Positions 8,777 to 16,404 of a stretch of 64,000 bases of DNA are shown here, piece by piece. The DNA is taken from positions 1,550,001 to 1,614,000 of the forward strand of contig NZ_CP044231.1 in the NCBI RefSeq assembly GCF_008727755.1, given 5' to 3'. Numbering within the stretch: the stretch's first letter is position 1; every line of letters starts with the position of its first letter. Below the pieces are notes generated by a model that saw nothing but the letters and a program-made list of their open reading frames with translations, searched no databases and was not told where the DNA came from. The translations under genes and the position numbers were made by a program. The stretch comes from Microbacterium caowuchunii (GTDB taxonomy: Bacteria; Actinomycetota; Actinomycetes; Actinomycetales; Microbacteriaceae).

Positions 8777-8875
8777 CCGGATGCGGGTGATCCGCCTCCG
8801 ACCTGATAGACTCGACCCTTGGTGCGTCACGCACCGAAGATTTATTTCTGACGCACACTCCTGCAAGGAATCCCC

Positions 8876-9124
8876 ATGAAGACTGACATCCACCCCGGCT
8901 ACCACGCCGTCGTTTTCCGCGACCTGGGCTCCGGTGAGACCTTCCTCACGCGTTCCACCGTGACCAGCGACAAGACGGTCGAGCTCGACGGCGTCGAGTA
9001 CCCCGTCATCGACGTCGAGATCTCCTCCGCGTCGCACCCGTTCTACACGGGCAAGCAGCGCATCATGGACTCGGCCGGTCGCGTCGAGAAGTTCAACCAG
9101 CGCTTCAAGAACTTCGGCAAGTAA
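8876..9124 (+). CDS. rpmE2: 50S ribosomal protein L31 type B
   Basis: An 82-residue large-subunit ribosomal protein. The opening KTDIHPGYH and the stretch [12 protein letters not shown] with VEKFNQRF are diagnostic for bL31. It has no CxxC zinc pair, so it is the zinc-independent type B paralogue, usually induced when zinc is short. AAGGAA stands 7 bases before the ATG. The leader contains a short GGTGCG/CGCACC hairpin at 8821-8835, but I cannot see a clear Zur box. A strong terminator follows directly. Confidence 0.95.
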   Translation: MKTDIHPGYHAVVFRDLGSGETFLTRSTVTSDKTVELDGVEYPVIDVEISSASHPFYTGKQRIMDSAGRVEKFNQRFKNFGK

Positions 9125-9135
9125 TCCCGCCGCCT

Positions 9136-9163
9136 CGAAAGCCCCGCTCCGGCGGGGCTTTCG
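9136..9163 (+). terminator. rpmE2 terminator
   Basis: A perfect 12-bp stem (CGAAAGCCCCGC at 9136-9147 with its complement at 9152-9163) and a 4-base TCCG loop, 11 bases after the rpmE2 stop. The T-run within the 3' arm is short, as is usual in this GC range. Confidence 0.85.
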
Positions 9164-9191
9164 TCGTTCCCGGACACCCCGGAGCGCGCCG

Positions 9192-9923
9192 TCAGCGGAT
9201 CGGCCAGCGCCCGTCGACGGGATCCGCCGCGTCGATCCGCCCGATCTTGACGAAGTAGGCGGTGAGGCTCTCCGCCTGCTCCCGCGCCCAGCCGATCTGA
9301 CGGGTGTGCAGCTCCGCCCCGGCGGCGGGGAGCCGGCCACCGTAGCGCTCCGCCAGGGCGAGCGCCACGCGTCCTGCCGCGACGGCGTCGGCGGCGGCCT
9401 CGTGCGCTCCGATGAGTTCGACGGAGTAGTGCGCGGCCACGAGATCCAGGGTGCGCTTGCCGCGCCGGTACCGATCGACCGCGCGATCGAGGACGAGGGG
9501 GTCGATGACGGGGGCGGGAGCGTGGATCGGCTCCGTGCCGTGACGCTCGGCTTCGTACTTGAGCAGGGAGAAGTCGAACGGAGCGTTGTAGGCGACCACC
9601 GCGATTCCGCGCTCGAAGAGCGCGCGCAGAGCGTCGACGATCTCGGCGACGACCACCGGGGCGGGACGGCCCTCGGCGCGAGCCCGTTCGGTCGTGATCC
9701 CGTGGACGGCGGTCGCGCCCGCGGGGATGTCGATGCCGGGGTCGGCCATCCATGCGCGGGACTCGAGCACGTTCCCCTCCCGGTCGAGCAGCCCGACGTG
9801 CGCGGTCACGATCCGGTCGGTGCGGACGTCGATCCCGGTCGTCTCGAGATCGAAGACGCCGATCGTCTCCGCCCACTCCGGCCGATCGAAGAGTTCGAGA
9901 GTGTCCATCGGCCCCGGTCCCAT
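9192..9923 (-). CDS. DnaQ-like 3'-5' exonuclease (DEDD family)
   Basis: A 243-residue exonuclease of the DnaQ/epsilon type. VFDLETTGID gives exo I (Asp25, Glu27), VAYNAPFDFSLL gives exo II, and IGAHEAAADAVA gives exo III with the general-base His. It has no polymerase or helicase fusion, so it is a free-standing 3'-5' exonuclease, perhaps acting in repair or RNA trimming. Several in-frame starts exist. The ATG at 9921-9923 is chosen because TACCGT (reverse strand, 9931-9936) ends 7 bases before it, the leaderless pattern seen throughout this window. It is divergent from the hydrolase at 9995. Confidence 0.82.
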   Translation of the reverse strand: MGPGPMDTLELFDRPEWAETIGVFDLETTGIDVRTDRIVTAHVGLLDREGNVLESRAWMADPGIDIPAGATAVHGITTERARAEGRPAPVVVAEIVDALRALFERGIAVVAYNAPFDFSLLKYEAERHGTEPIHAPAPVIDPLVLDRAVDRYRRGKRTLDLVAAHYSVELIGAHEAAADAVAAGRVALALAERYGGRLPAAGAELHTRQIGWAREQAESLTAYFVKIGRIDAADPVDGRWPIR

Positions 9924-9982
9924 GCCGTTCACGGTACGCGAGGGGACGGACATGCCTGCCGGGCCACGCCGAGGTTCGCTCG

Positions 9983-9988
9983 TAGACT
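9983..9988 (+). promoter_or_regulatory. -10-like TAGACT of the hydrolase at 9995
   Basis: TAGACT ends 6 bases before the GTG start with no ribosome-binding site, so translation probably begins at the mRNA 5' end. Confidence 0.5.
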
Positions 9989-9994
9989 CGAGAG

Positions 9995-10894
9995 GTGAAC
10001 GCACCGCACCCCTACGCCGAGCTGCTCGCCGAGATCCCCGTCGAGCGGCGCACCGTGCAGGTGCTGGGTGCGGAGACCGTCTACTGGGTGTACGGCCAGG
10101 CGGATGCGGAGACCACGCTGCTCCTCGTGCATGGGTTCCGCGGGGACCATCACGGCCTCGAGCCCGTCGTGGCGCACCTGCCCGGCGTCCGGATCGTCTC
10201 GCCGGACCTGCCCGGATTCGGGGAGACCGCCGCCCTGCCCGGGCGCGAGCACACCATCGAGGACTACGCCGCCTGGCTCACGGCGTTCGCCGCGGCGGCA
10301 GCGCCCGGGGCGATCGTCCTCGGCCATTCGTTCGGCTCGATCGTGGCCGCCGCGGCCGTCGCCGACGGTCTCGCCACCCCGCGCCTGATCCTCGTCAACC
10401 CCATCGGCGCCCCCGCCCTGGAAGGACCGCGCGGTGTGCTGACCAGGCTCGCCGTCCTGTACTACCGGGCGGCCGCGCGGCTTCCGGCGCGCGCGGGGGA
10501 CGCGCTCCTGCGCAACGGGGTCATCGTCCGGGTCATGAGTATGTCGATGGCCAAGACCCGCGACCGGGAGCTCCGCCGCTTCATCCACGACCAGCACGAC
10601 ACCTACTTCTCCCGTTTCGCGGATCGCGACGTGCTGCTGCAGGCCTTCCTCGCTTCCGTGTCGAACGACGTCCGGGCCTCCGCTGCGCGGATATCGGTCC
10701 CGACGCTCCTGATCGCCGCGCAGCGCGACGACATCACGCCCATCGAGGCCGAGCGCCGGCTCGCGACGATGTTCCCGGACGCGTCTCTCGTGGAGATCCC
10801 GGATGTGGGGCATCTCATCCACTACGAGACGCCGGCCATCGCCGCCGATGCCATCAAGAGGTTCCTCGCGCCCTCCGGCGCCGATATGCGTTGA
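9995..10894 (+). CDS. alpha/beta hydrolase
   Basis: A 299-residue alpha/beta hydrolase with LLLVHGFRGDHHG at residues 42-54 (oxyanion loop), the nucleophile elbow LGHSFGS with Ser112, and VGHLIHYETP near the C-terminus supplying the catalytic His. It has a helical cap domain in between. The GTG start follows TAGACT by 6 bases. Its 3' end overlaps the convergent CGNR gene by 41 bases. Substrate unknown; haloalkane dehalogenase, epoxide hydrolase and lipase relatives all share these motifs. Confidence 0.8.
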   Translation: MNAPHPYAELLAEIPVERRTVQVLGAETVYWVYGQADAETTLLLVHGFRGDHHGLEPVVAHLPGVRIVSPDLPGFGETAALPGREHTIEDYAAWLTAFAAAAAPGAIVLGHSFGSIVAAAAVADGLATPRLILVNPIGAPALEGPRGVLTRLAVLYYRAAARLPARAGDALLRNGVIVRVMSMSMAKTRDRELRRFIHDQHDTYFSRFADRDVLLQAFLASVSNDVRASAARISVPTLLIAAQRDDITPIEAERRLATMFPDASLVEIPDVGHLIHYETPAIAADAIKRFLAPSGADMR

Positions 10895-11414
10895 CGTTCA
10901 TACGGTTCCCGCAGTTGCCGGAGTCGCAGTAGCGCTTGGAGCGATTGCGGGAGTGGTCGACGTACACCGCCGCACAGTCGTCCGCTTCGCAGACGCGCAT
11001 GCGGTCATTCTCCCCGGAGCGGATGACGTCGACGAAGGCGAACGCGGCCTCGACCAGCATGCGCGTGGCCAAGGGAGCGGCGTCGTCCGTGGCGTGGATG
11101 TGCCAGTCCAGGCCATCGTGCCGGACGAGCCGGGGGAGGGCCCGTCCATCCTGGAGCATCCCGTTCACCAGCGGCGCGGCGTCGTCGCGCGGGGTCTCCC
11201 ACAGCTCACGCAACCGAGGACGGATGGCGCGCACCTCAGCGAGCTCCCGGTCGTCGCGACGGATCACGCCGGAGTACGGATGCGCGGTGAGCAGCCGGGT
11301 CATGTCCTCGTGTGTCACCAACCGATCCGCCGGGTCGGGGCCCGTGCGCGGCAGCGTGTTCACGAGGTCCGCCGCCATCTCCAGCGCCGCCCGAGTGTCA
11401 TGAGTGAAAACCAC
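10854..11414 (-). CDS. CGNR zinc finger / ABATE domain protein
   Basis: A 186-residue putative transcriptional regulator. The N-terminal part has the ABATE-like ALEMAADLVNTL start. The C-terminal CGNR zinc finger is clear: RVCEADDC, then KRYCDSGNCGNRMNVNAYRR, giving four cysteines and the name-giving CGNR. Such proteins are usually stress-related DNA-binding regulators of neighbouring genes. The GTG start has AGGAG 6 bases upstream. It is divergent from the EamA exporter with 75 bases between, which suggests it may regulate that gene (inference). Confidence 0.85.
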   Translation of the reverse strand: MVFTHDTRAALEMAADLVNTLPRTGPDPADRLVTHEDMTRLLTAHPYSGVIRRDDRELAEVRAIRPRLRELWETPRDDAAPLVNGMLQDGRALPRLVRHDGLDWHIHATDDAAPLATRMLVEAAFAFVDVIRSGENDRMRVCEADDCAAVYVDHSRNRSKRYCDSGNCGNRMNVNAYRRRRARGTS

Positions 11415-11415
11415 G

Positions 11416-11445
11416 TTGACTCCTGACCGTCGTCGTCGATACAGT
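11416..11445 (+). promoter_or_regulatory. candidate eamA promoter
   Basis: TTGACT at 11416-11421 and TACAGT at 11440-11445 with an 18-base spacer form a plausible sigma-A promoter upstream of the exporter. It lies in the 75-base gap shared with the divergent CGNR regulator. Confidence 0.5.
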
Positions 11446-11489
11446 CACGAGCGTAACCCGCATTCACCCCTGACATCCGAAGGTGTCCC

Positions 11490-12491
11490 ATGGCGCACCA
11501 GACCGCGCCCGTGCCGATCGTGCGGGCTCCGAAGACCTCCGGTGCGCCGCTGGCCCCGGGTCTGCTCGTCGGGCTCGCTTCCGCGCTGGCGTTCTCATCG
11601 AGCGGTCCGCTCGTCAAGCCGCTGCTGGAAGCAGGCTGGAGCCTGGGGGCGGCGCTGCTCATCCGGATGTCGCTCGCGGCGCTCCTGCTCTCCCCGGCGC
11701 TCGTGCTCGCCGCGCGCCGTCACCCCGGTGTCCTCCGCCGACGCTGGCGGCTGATCGTCGGATTCGGGTTGACGGCGGTCGCCGGATGCCAGATCTTCTA
11801 CTTCGCCGCGATGCAGCGGATGCCGGTGGCGGTGGCCCTGCTCATCCAGTACCTGGCACCCGTGCTGCTCGTCCTGCTGGCCTGGATCCGTACCCGCCGC
11901 CGGCCGTCGGGGCTGGTGCTCGCGGGTTCGGTGATCGCGATCGCGGGGCTCGTCCTCGTGGTCGACGTCTCCGGTGCGCGCTTCGATCCTCTCGGGACGT
12001 TCTTCGCCCTGCTCGCCGCGTGCTGCGTGGGGGCGTACTTCCTGCTCGCCGAGCGCTCCGGAACCGAACTGCCGCCGCTGGCCCTCGCCGCCGGCGGACT
12101 GGCGGTCGGTGCGGTGTCGATGATCGTCCTCTGCGGCGTCGGGATCCTCCCGTTCGCCGTGACGCTGGGTGCGGTGGAGATGCTGGGCGTCCAGGTGCCG
12201 GCCTGGATCCCGATCGTGTGGGTCGGCGGGGTCGCCACGACGCTGGGCTACGCCCTGGGCGTGCGGGCCGTACCCCTTCTGGGATCGCGCGTGGCCTCGT
12301 TCGTCGGCCTGTCCGAGGTGCTGTTCGCCCTGGGCTTCGCCTGGCTCCTGCTCGGCGAGGCGCCCGGCGCGGCTCAGATCCTGGGCGGGGTCCTGATCGT
12401 GACCGGTGTCGTACTGGTGCGACTGGACGGCCGCTCCGCGGCGGAGCCCCGCGGCGAGGCCGTCAGCGTTCCGGTCGTGCCAGGTCCATGA
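11490..12491 (+). CDS. EamA/DMT family transporter
   Basis: A 333-residue drug/metabolite transporter. After a 25-residue polar N-terminus, ten hydrophobic segments are visible as two five-helix EamA repeats; each repeat ends near a conserved turn (LIQYLAPVLLVLLAW in the first, FVGLSEVLFALGFAWLLLGE in the second). Members export amino acids, metabolites or toxic compounds. The direction and substrate cannot be read here. It is divergent from a CGNR regulator and its 3' end overlaps the Lrp-type gene by 29 bases. Confidence 0.85.
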   Translation: MAHQTAPVPIVRAPKTSGAPLAPGLLVGLASALAFSSSGPLVKPLLEAGWSLGAALLIRMSLAALLLSPALVLAARRHPGVLRRRWRLIVGFGLTAVAGCQIFYFAAMQRMPVAVALLIQYLAPVLLVLLAWIRTRRRPSGLVLAGSVIAIAGLVLVVDVSGARFDPLGTFFALLAACCVGAYFLLAERSGTELPPLALAAGGLAVGAVSMIVLCGVGILPFAVTLGAVEMLGVQVPAWIPIVWVGGVATTLGYALGVRAVPLLGSRVASFVGLSEVLFALGFAWLLLGEAPGAAQILGGVLIVTGVVLVRLDGRSAAEPRGEAVSVPVVPGP

Positions 12492-12936
12492 GCGGGGTCA
12501 CCCGGTAGGGGATCACCTCGTCCATCACGAGCGACGTCTCGGTCCGCTCCACGCCGTCGATCGCGAGGATGCGGGCGTCCGTGTCGAACAGATGCTGTGT
12601 GTCGCGGCACGCCACCCGGACCAGGAGGTCGACCGCGCCGCTCAGTCCGTGGGCCTGCAGGACCTCCGGGACGAGCGCGAGGTGCTCGCGGATCCGGGGA
12701 AGCTCGTGCTGGCGGACCATGACGCTGATATATGCCTCGATGGGGAACCCGAGAGCGCGCGAGGACAACGCCCGCTGATAGCTGAGGAACGCCCCCGCCT
12801 TGTCCAAGCGCGCCATCCGCGCCTGCACGGTGTTGCGGGAGAGTCCCAGCCGGTCGGAGAGGGCGACCACCGTGGCACGGTGGTCCTCGGCGAGCGCGCC
12901 CAGCAACTCGAGGTCGATGCGATCAAGACGTGACAC
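12463..12936 (-). CDS. Lrp/AsnC family regulator, probable BkdR
   Basis: A 157-residue Lrp/AsnC regulator: N-terminal helix-turn-helix (LDRIDLELLGALAEDHRATVV, LSDRLGLSRNTVQARMARL) and a C-terminal RAM/ligand domain ending VERTETSLVMDEVIPYR (short segments quoted). It is divergent from the branched-chain 2-oxo acid dehydrogenase operon, the classic position of BkdR. The GTG at 12934-12936 is chosen over upstream ATGs at 12957 and 12969 because TACAGT (reverse strand, 12945-12950) ends 8 bases before it. TTGAGC-type half-sites lie over this promoter, suggesting autoregulation. Confidence 0.83.
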   Translation of the reverse strand: MSRLDRIDLELLGALAEDHRATVVALSDRLGLSRNTVQARMARLDKAGAFLSYQRALSSRALGFPIEAYISVMVRQHELPRIREHLALVPEVLQAHGLSGAVDLLVRVACRDTQHLFDTDARILAIDGVERTETSLVMDEVIPYRVTPLMDLARPER

Positions 12937-12939
12937 GAT

Positions 12940-13032
12940 GCTCAACTGTAGCACCATATACCCGGCCATGCTTCTACATCTTGCTCAATGATCCGCGGGA
13001 CGGTTGAGCTACCTGTTCAGCGGGCCTAGTGT
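12940..13032. promoter_or_regulatory. bkd divergent control region with TTGAGC-type repeats
   Basis: GCTCAAC at 12940-12946, TTGCTCAA at 12981-12988 and TTGAGCTA at 13004-13011 are half-sites of one motif; the last two form an inverted repeat. The right copy is also the -35 (TTGAGC, 13004-13009) of a promoter with a 17-base spacer to TAGTGT (13027-13032), which reads into the bkd operon. The left copy lies just downstream of the regulator's own -10. Confidence 0.55.
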
Positions 13033-13106
13033 CGGCCGCATCGGCGATGACGCCGGTATCGGAACGGATGCTGCTCACGAGGCGGGTCCGATGCGAAGGG
13101 ACGACG

Positions 13107-14234
13107 ATGGTGTACACCCTGGCCCCCGTGACCGCCCCGGTCGACTCCGTCGAGGACGTCGCCCGGCTCCTCTCGCCGGACGGTACCCGCCTGCCCGACC
13201 GGCATCTCGACGCCTGGGTCGCCGACGTCGATCCGCCCGCGCTGCGCGGGCTCTACCGCGATATGGCCGTGCTGCGCCGAGTGGATGCGGAAGGCGTCGC
13301 CCTGCAGCGGCAGGGCCAGCTCGGTCTGTGGCCCCCGTGCCGGGGACAGGAGGCGACCCAGATCGGCTCCGCGCGGGCCATGCGGCGCGAGGACTTCGCC
13401 TTCACGAGCTATCGCGAACTCGGGGTCTTCCTCACCCGTGGGGCGACGCCTGCGGATGTGGTGCTCACCTGGCGCGGGGAGACCCACTCTTCGATGGACC
13501 CGGCGCAGGTGGGGGTCGCCATCCCGCAGATCATCATCGGAGCGCAGACGGTGCACGCCGTCGGGTATGCCATGGGAATCCAGCGCGACGGGGCGGAGGC
13601 CGCCTCCATGGCGTACTTCGGCGACGGCGCGATGAGCGAGGGCGACGTGGGTGAGGCGATGGTGTTCGCCGCCACGTTCGCAGCACCGGTGGTCTTCCTC
13701 TGCACGAACAATCAGTGGGCGATCTCCGAGCCCGTCTCCCTGCAGTCGAGGATCCCGCTGTCGCGGCGTGCGCCCGGGTACGGCATCCCGAGCATCAGGG
13801 TCGACGGCAATGACGTGCTGGCATGTCTCGCCGCCACCCGCTGGGCGCTGGACCGTGCCCGTACCGGCGCAGGCCCCGCCTTCATCGAGGCTGTGACCTA
13901 CCGGATGGGACCGCACACGACCTCGGACGACCCCACCCGCTACCGGGACGCCGCGGAGCTCGCGTTCTGGGAGCAGCGGGACCCGTTGGCACGCGTGGAG
14001 GCGCACCTGCGCGCCATCGGAGAGTTCGACGACGTCTTCCGGGACGAGGTCGCCGCCGCAGCCGACGAGTTGTGCGGGGCAGTGCGGACGGCGTGCCTGG
14101 ACGCCCGCACGCCGGAGCCGCTGACGATGCTCGACGACGTCTACGCCGAGCCGCACCCCGCGCTGGATCTGCAGCGCGAGCGACTCGGCGCCTACCTGGC
14201 GTCGTTCGCCGATGATGGGGAGGCGAGGGCATGA
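13107..14234 (+). CDS. bkdA: branched-chain 2-oxo acid dehydrogenase E1 alpha subunit
   Basis: Thiamine-diphosphate-dependent E1 alpha subunit (375 residues). The ThDP motif GDGAMSEGD at residues 172-180 ends with NNQ at 201-203, and the phosphate-side YRELGVFLTRGA loop is present. Length and motif spacing fit the BkdA/PdhA alpha class. The ATG at 13107 is chosen because AAGGGA lies 6 bases upstream; in-frame extensions to 13029 have no ribosome-binding site. It overlaps E1 beta by four bases (ATGA). The Lrp-type regulator next door supports a branched-chain rather than pyruvate substrate, but this is inferred from context. Confidence 0.88.
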   Translation: MVYTLAPVTAPVDSVEDVARLLSPDGTRLPDRHLDAWVADVDPPALRGLYRDMAVLRRVDAEGVALQRQGQLGLWPPCRGQEATQIGSARAMRREDFAFTSYRELGVFLTRGATPADVVLTWRGETHSSMDPAQVGVAIPQIIIGAQTVHAVGYAMGIQRDGAEAASMAYFGDGAMSEGDVGEAMVFAATFAAPVVFLCTNNQWAISEPVSLQSRIPLSRRAPGYGIPSIRVDGNDVLACLAATRWALDRARTGAGPAFIEAVTYRMGPHTTSDDPTRYRDAAELAFWEQRDPLARVEAHLRAIGEFDDVFRDEVAAAADELCGAVRTACLDARTPEPLTMLDDVYAEPHPALDLQRERLGAYLASFADDGEARA

Positions 14235-15241
14235 CCACCCTGACGATGGGCAAGGCGCTCAACGCGGCCTTGGACCGCGCACTCGCCGATGACCCGAAGA
14301 CGCTGCTCATGGGTGAGGACATCGGCCGTCTCGGCGGCGTCTTCCGCATCACGGACGGTCTGCAGGCGCGGTACGGGGCGGACCGGGTGGTGGACACTCC
14401 GCTCGCCGAGGCGGGCATCGTCGGCACCGCGGTCGGACTCGCCTACCGCGGCTACCGGCCGGTGGTCGAGATCCAGTTCGACGGATTCGTCTACCCCGCC
14501 TTCGATCAGATCGTGTGTCAGGTCGCCAAGCTGCACTACCGCTCGAACGGGAGGGTGCGGATGCCGCTCACCATCCGGATGCCGTGGGCGGGAGGCGTCG
14601 GCGCCGCGGAGCACCACTCCGAGTCTCCCGAGGCGTACTTCGCGCACACCGCCGGTCTGCGCGTCGTGGTCCCCTCCACACCCCAGGACGCCTACACGAT
14701 GATGCGTCAGGCCGTCGCCAGCGACGACCCGGTGGTGTTCTTCGAACCCAAACGCCTCTACCACGTGGCCGGCGAGGTGGATCTCGATGCCCCGCTCGCG
14801 GATGCGGCGCCGCTCGGCGTCGCGCGCGTCGTCCGGCCGGGCACCGACGTGACGGTCGTCACCTACGGCGGACTCGTCCCCGTCGCGCTCGACACCGCTG
14901 CCGCGGCGGACGCGGAGGGGGTATCCCTCGAGGTCATCGATCTACGGAGCCTGTCGCCCTTCGACCTGGACACGGTCGCGGCCTCCGTGCGCCGCACCGG
15001 CCGGCTCGTCGTCGCGCATGAGGCGGCCGGGGAGGCAGGGCTCGGCGCGGAGATCGTCGCGCGGGTCGTGGAGACCTGCTTCGACGCGCTCCGGGCAGGA
15101 CCGGTCCGCGTGACCGGGTACGACATCCCGTATCCGCCGGCGCGGTTGGAAGCACACCACGTGCCCGACCTCGACCGCATCCTGGACGGGGTCGACCACG
15201 TCCTCGGGCGTCCGAGCAGCTTCTCGGCGGTGACCCGGTGA
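14231..15241 (+). CDS. bkdB: branched-chain 2-oxo acid dehydrogenase E1 beta subunit
   Basis: E1 beta subunit (336 residues) that completes the ThDP site and decarboxylates the 2-oxo acid. Visible landmarks are LLMGEDIGRLGGVFRIT, DTPLAEAGIVGTAVGLA with the ThDP-activating Glu, and VEIQFDGFVYPAFDQI. The C-terminal transketolase domain carries EVIDLRSLSPFD. It is coupled by four-base overlaps to E1 alpha (ATGA) and to E2 (GTGA), so the three subunits should be made in balance. Confidence 0.9.
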   Translation: MTTLTMGKALNAALDRALADDPKTLLMGEDIGRLGGVFRITDGLQARYGADRVVDTPLAEAGIVGTAVGLAYRGYRPVVEIQFDGFVYPAFDQIVCQVAKLHYRSNGRVRMPLTIRMPWAGGVGAAEHHSESPEAYFAHTAGLRVVVPSTPQDAYTMMRQAVASDDPVVFFEPKRLYHVAGEVDLDAPLADAAPLGVARVVRPGTDVTVVTYGGLVPVALDTAAAADAEGVSLEVIDLRSLSPFDLDTVAASVRRTGRLVVAHEAAGEAGLGAEIVARVVETCFDALRAGPVRVTGYDIPYPPARLEAHHVPDLDRILDGVDHVLGRPSSFSAVTR

Positions 15242-16398
15242 CCCGCGACTTCGCACTCCCGGACCTGGGCGAGGGGCTGCGGGACGCGGAGATCAGGGAG
15301 TGGCACGTGGCCGAGGGCGACACGGTCACCCTGAACCAGACCCTCGCCGAGGTCGAGACGGCCAAGGCCGTCGTCGAGTTGCCTTCCCCGTATGCCGGCG
15401 TGATCCGCGGACTCCATGCGCAGGCCGGTGACGTCGTCCTCGTCGGGGCACGTCTCGTATCCATCGAGACAGGGGAGGAGGAAGCCGTCGAGAGCCCGCC
15501 GGCGGAACCCGCCGACGACGCCGCCGTCCCCAACCTCGTCGGGTACGGCGCCGCTGCGGCGGGACGGACGGCACCCCGCCGCCGTCCCCGCGTATGGGCG
15601 GCGGAAGCCGGAGCCCCCGCTCCGCCGTCGCTCTCGGGAGGCGTGGTCTCGCAGGAGCCCGAGGCGGCGGCACCGGTCGCCCCGAGCGCCGCGCCGCGGA
15701 CGGATCGTCGGATCCCCATCCGCGGGGTGCGTCGCCATACGGCGGAGGCGATGGTGCGCAGCGCCTTCACCGCGCCCCACGCCACCGCCTTCCTCACCGT
15801 GGACGCGACGCCCACCGTGGAGATGCTCGCGCGGTGGCGGGAGGACCCGGAGCTCGGAGCCGCACGCATCGGGCTGCTCGCTGTCGTCGCCCGCGCCAGC
15901 GTCCTCGCGCTGCGTCGCACGCCGGGGCTGAACGCCTCCTGGGATGCGGACGCCGAGGAGATCGTCGAGCACGGAGCGGTGCACCTCGGGGTCGCGGCTG
16001 CGACCGAGCGGGGACTGGTCGTGCCCGTCATCCGGGATGCGGACCTGATGGGTACGGGTGAGCTCGCCGCGGCGCTGCGGGACCTCGCCGACACCGCACG
16101 GGCGGGGCGATCGGCGCCGCGGGATCTGAGCGGCAGCACCTTCTCGCTGTCGAACGTGGGCGCGCTGGGTCTGGACGGCGGTACGCCGCTGCTCAATCCC
16201 GGGGAGTCCGGCATCCTCGCCGTGGGAGCCGCGCGTCGCATCCCGTGGGAATCGGAGGGGCGCATCGCCCTCCGGCACGTTCTCACGCTGAGCCTGTCCT
16301 TCGACCACCGCATCGTGGACGGAGCCGAGGCCGCACGCTTCCTCCGGGACGTGGGCGGGGTGCTGAGCGAGCCGGGACGGGCGCTGCTGGCCGGGTAG
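15238..16398 (+). CDS. bkdC: dihydrolipoamide acyltransferase E2, lacking a clear subunit-binding domain
   Basis: Lipoyl-dependent E2 core enzyme (386 residues). The lipoyl domain occupies residues 1-78 with the lipoylated Lys43 in ETAKAVV. The catalytic domain starts near RIPIRGVRRHTAEAM (about residue 159) and ends with HRIVDGAEAARF, the HxxxDG active site. Between them is an Ala/Pro/Arg-rich stretch with no recognisable peripheral subunit-binding domain (no VRKLAREL-GVDL-type segment), and I see none hidden in other frames. E2 enzymes of this family usually have one. The E3 gene is not in the window. GTG start overlapping E1 beta. Confidence 0.86.
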   Translation: MTRDFALPDLGEGLRDAEIREWHVAEGDTVTLNQTLAEVETAKAVVELPSPYAGVIRGLHAQAGDVVLVGARLVSIETGEEEAVESPPAEPADDAAVPNLVGYGAAAAGRTAPRRRPRVWAAEAGAPAPPSLSGGVVSQEPEAAAPVAPSAAPRTDRRIPIRGVRRHTAEAMVRSAFTAPHATAFLTVDATPTVEMLARWREDPELGAARIGLLAVVARASVLALRRTPGLNASWDADAEEIVEHGAVHLGVAAATERGLVVPVIRDADLMGTGELAAALRDLADTARAGRSAPRDLSGSTFSLSNVGALGLDGGTPLLNPGESGILAVGAARRIPWESEGRIALRHVLTLSLSFDHRIVDGAEAARFLRDVGGVLSEPGRALLAG

Positions 16399-16404
16399 CC
16401 GGAC

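Noticed and set aside
8784..8812. rpmE2 promoter with TAGACT at 8807-8812
   Set aside because: No convincing -35 or Zur box, so I did not list it as a site.
5987..9340. Open frame of more than 1100 codons on the reverse strand across glgC, glgA and the ABC gene
   Set aside because: It is antisense to three well-recognised genes, is Arg/Gly/His-rich and has no protein motif. Long antisense frames are a by-product of high GC content.
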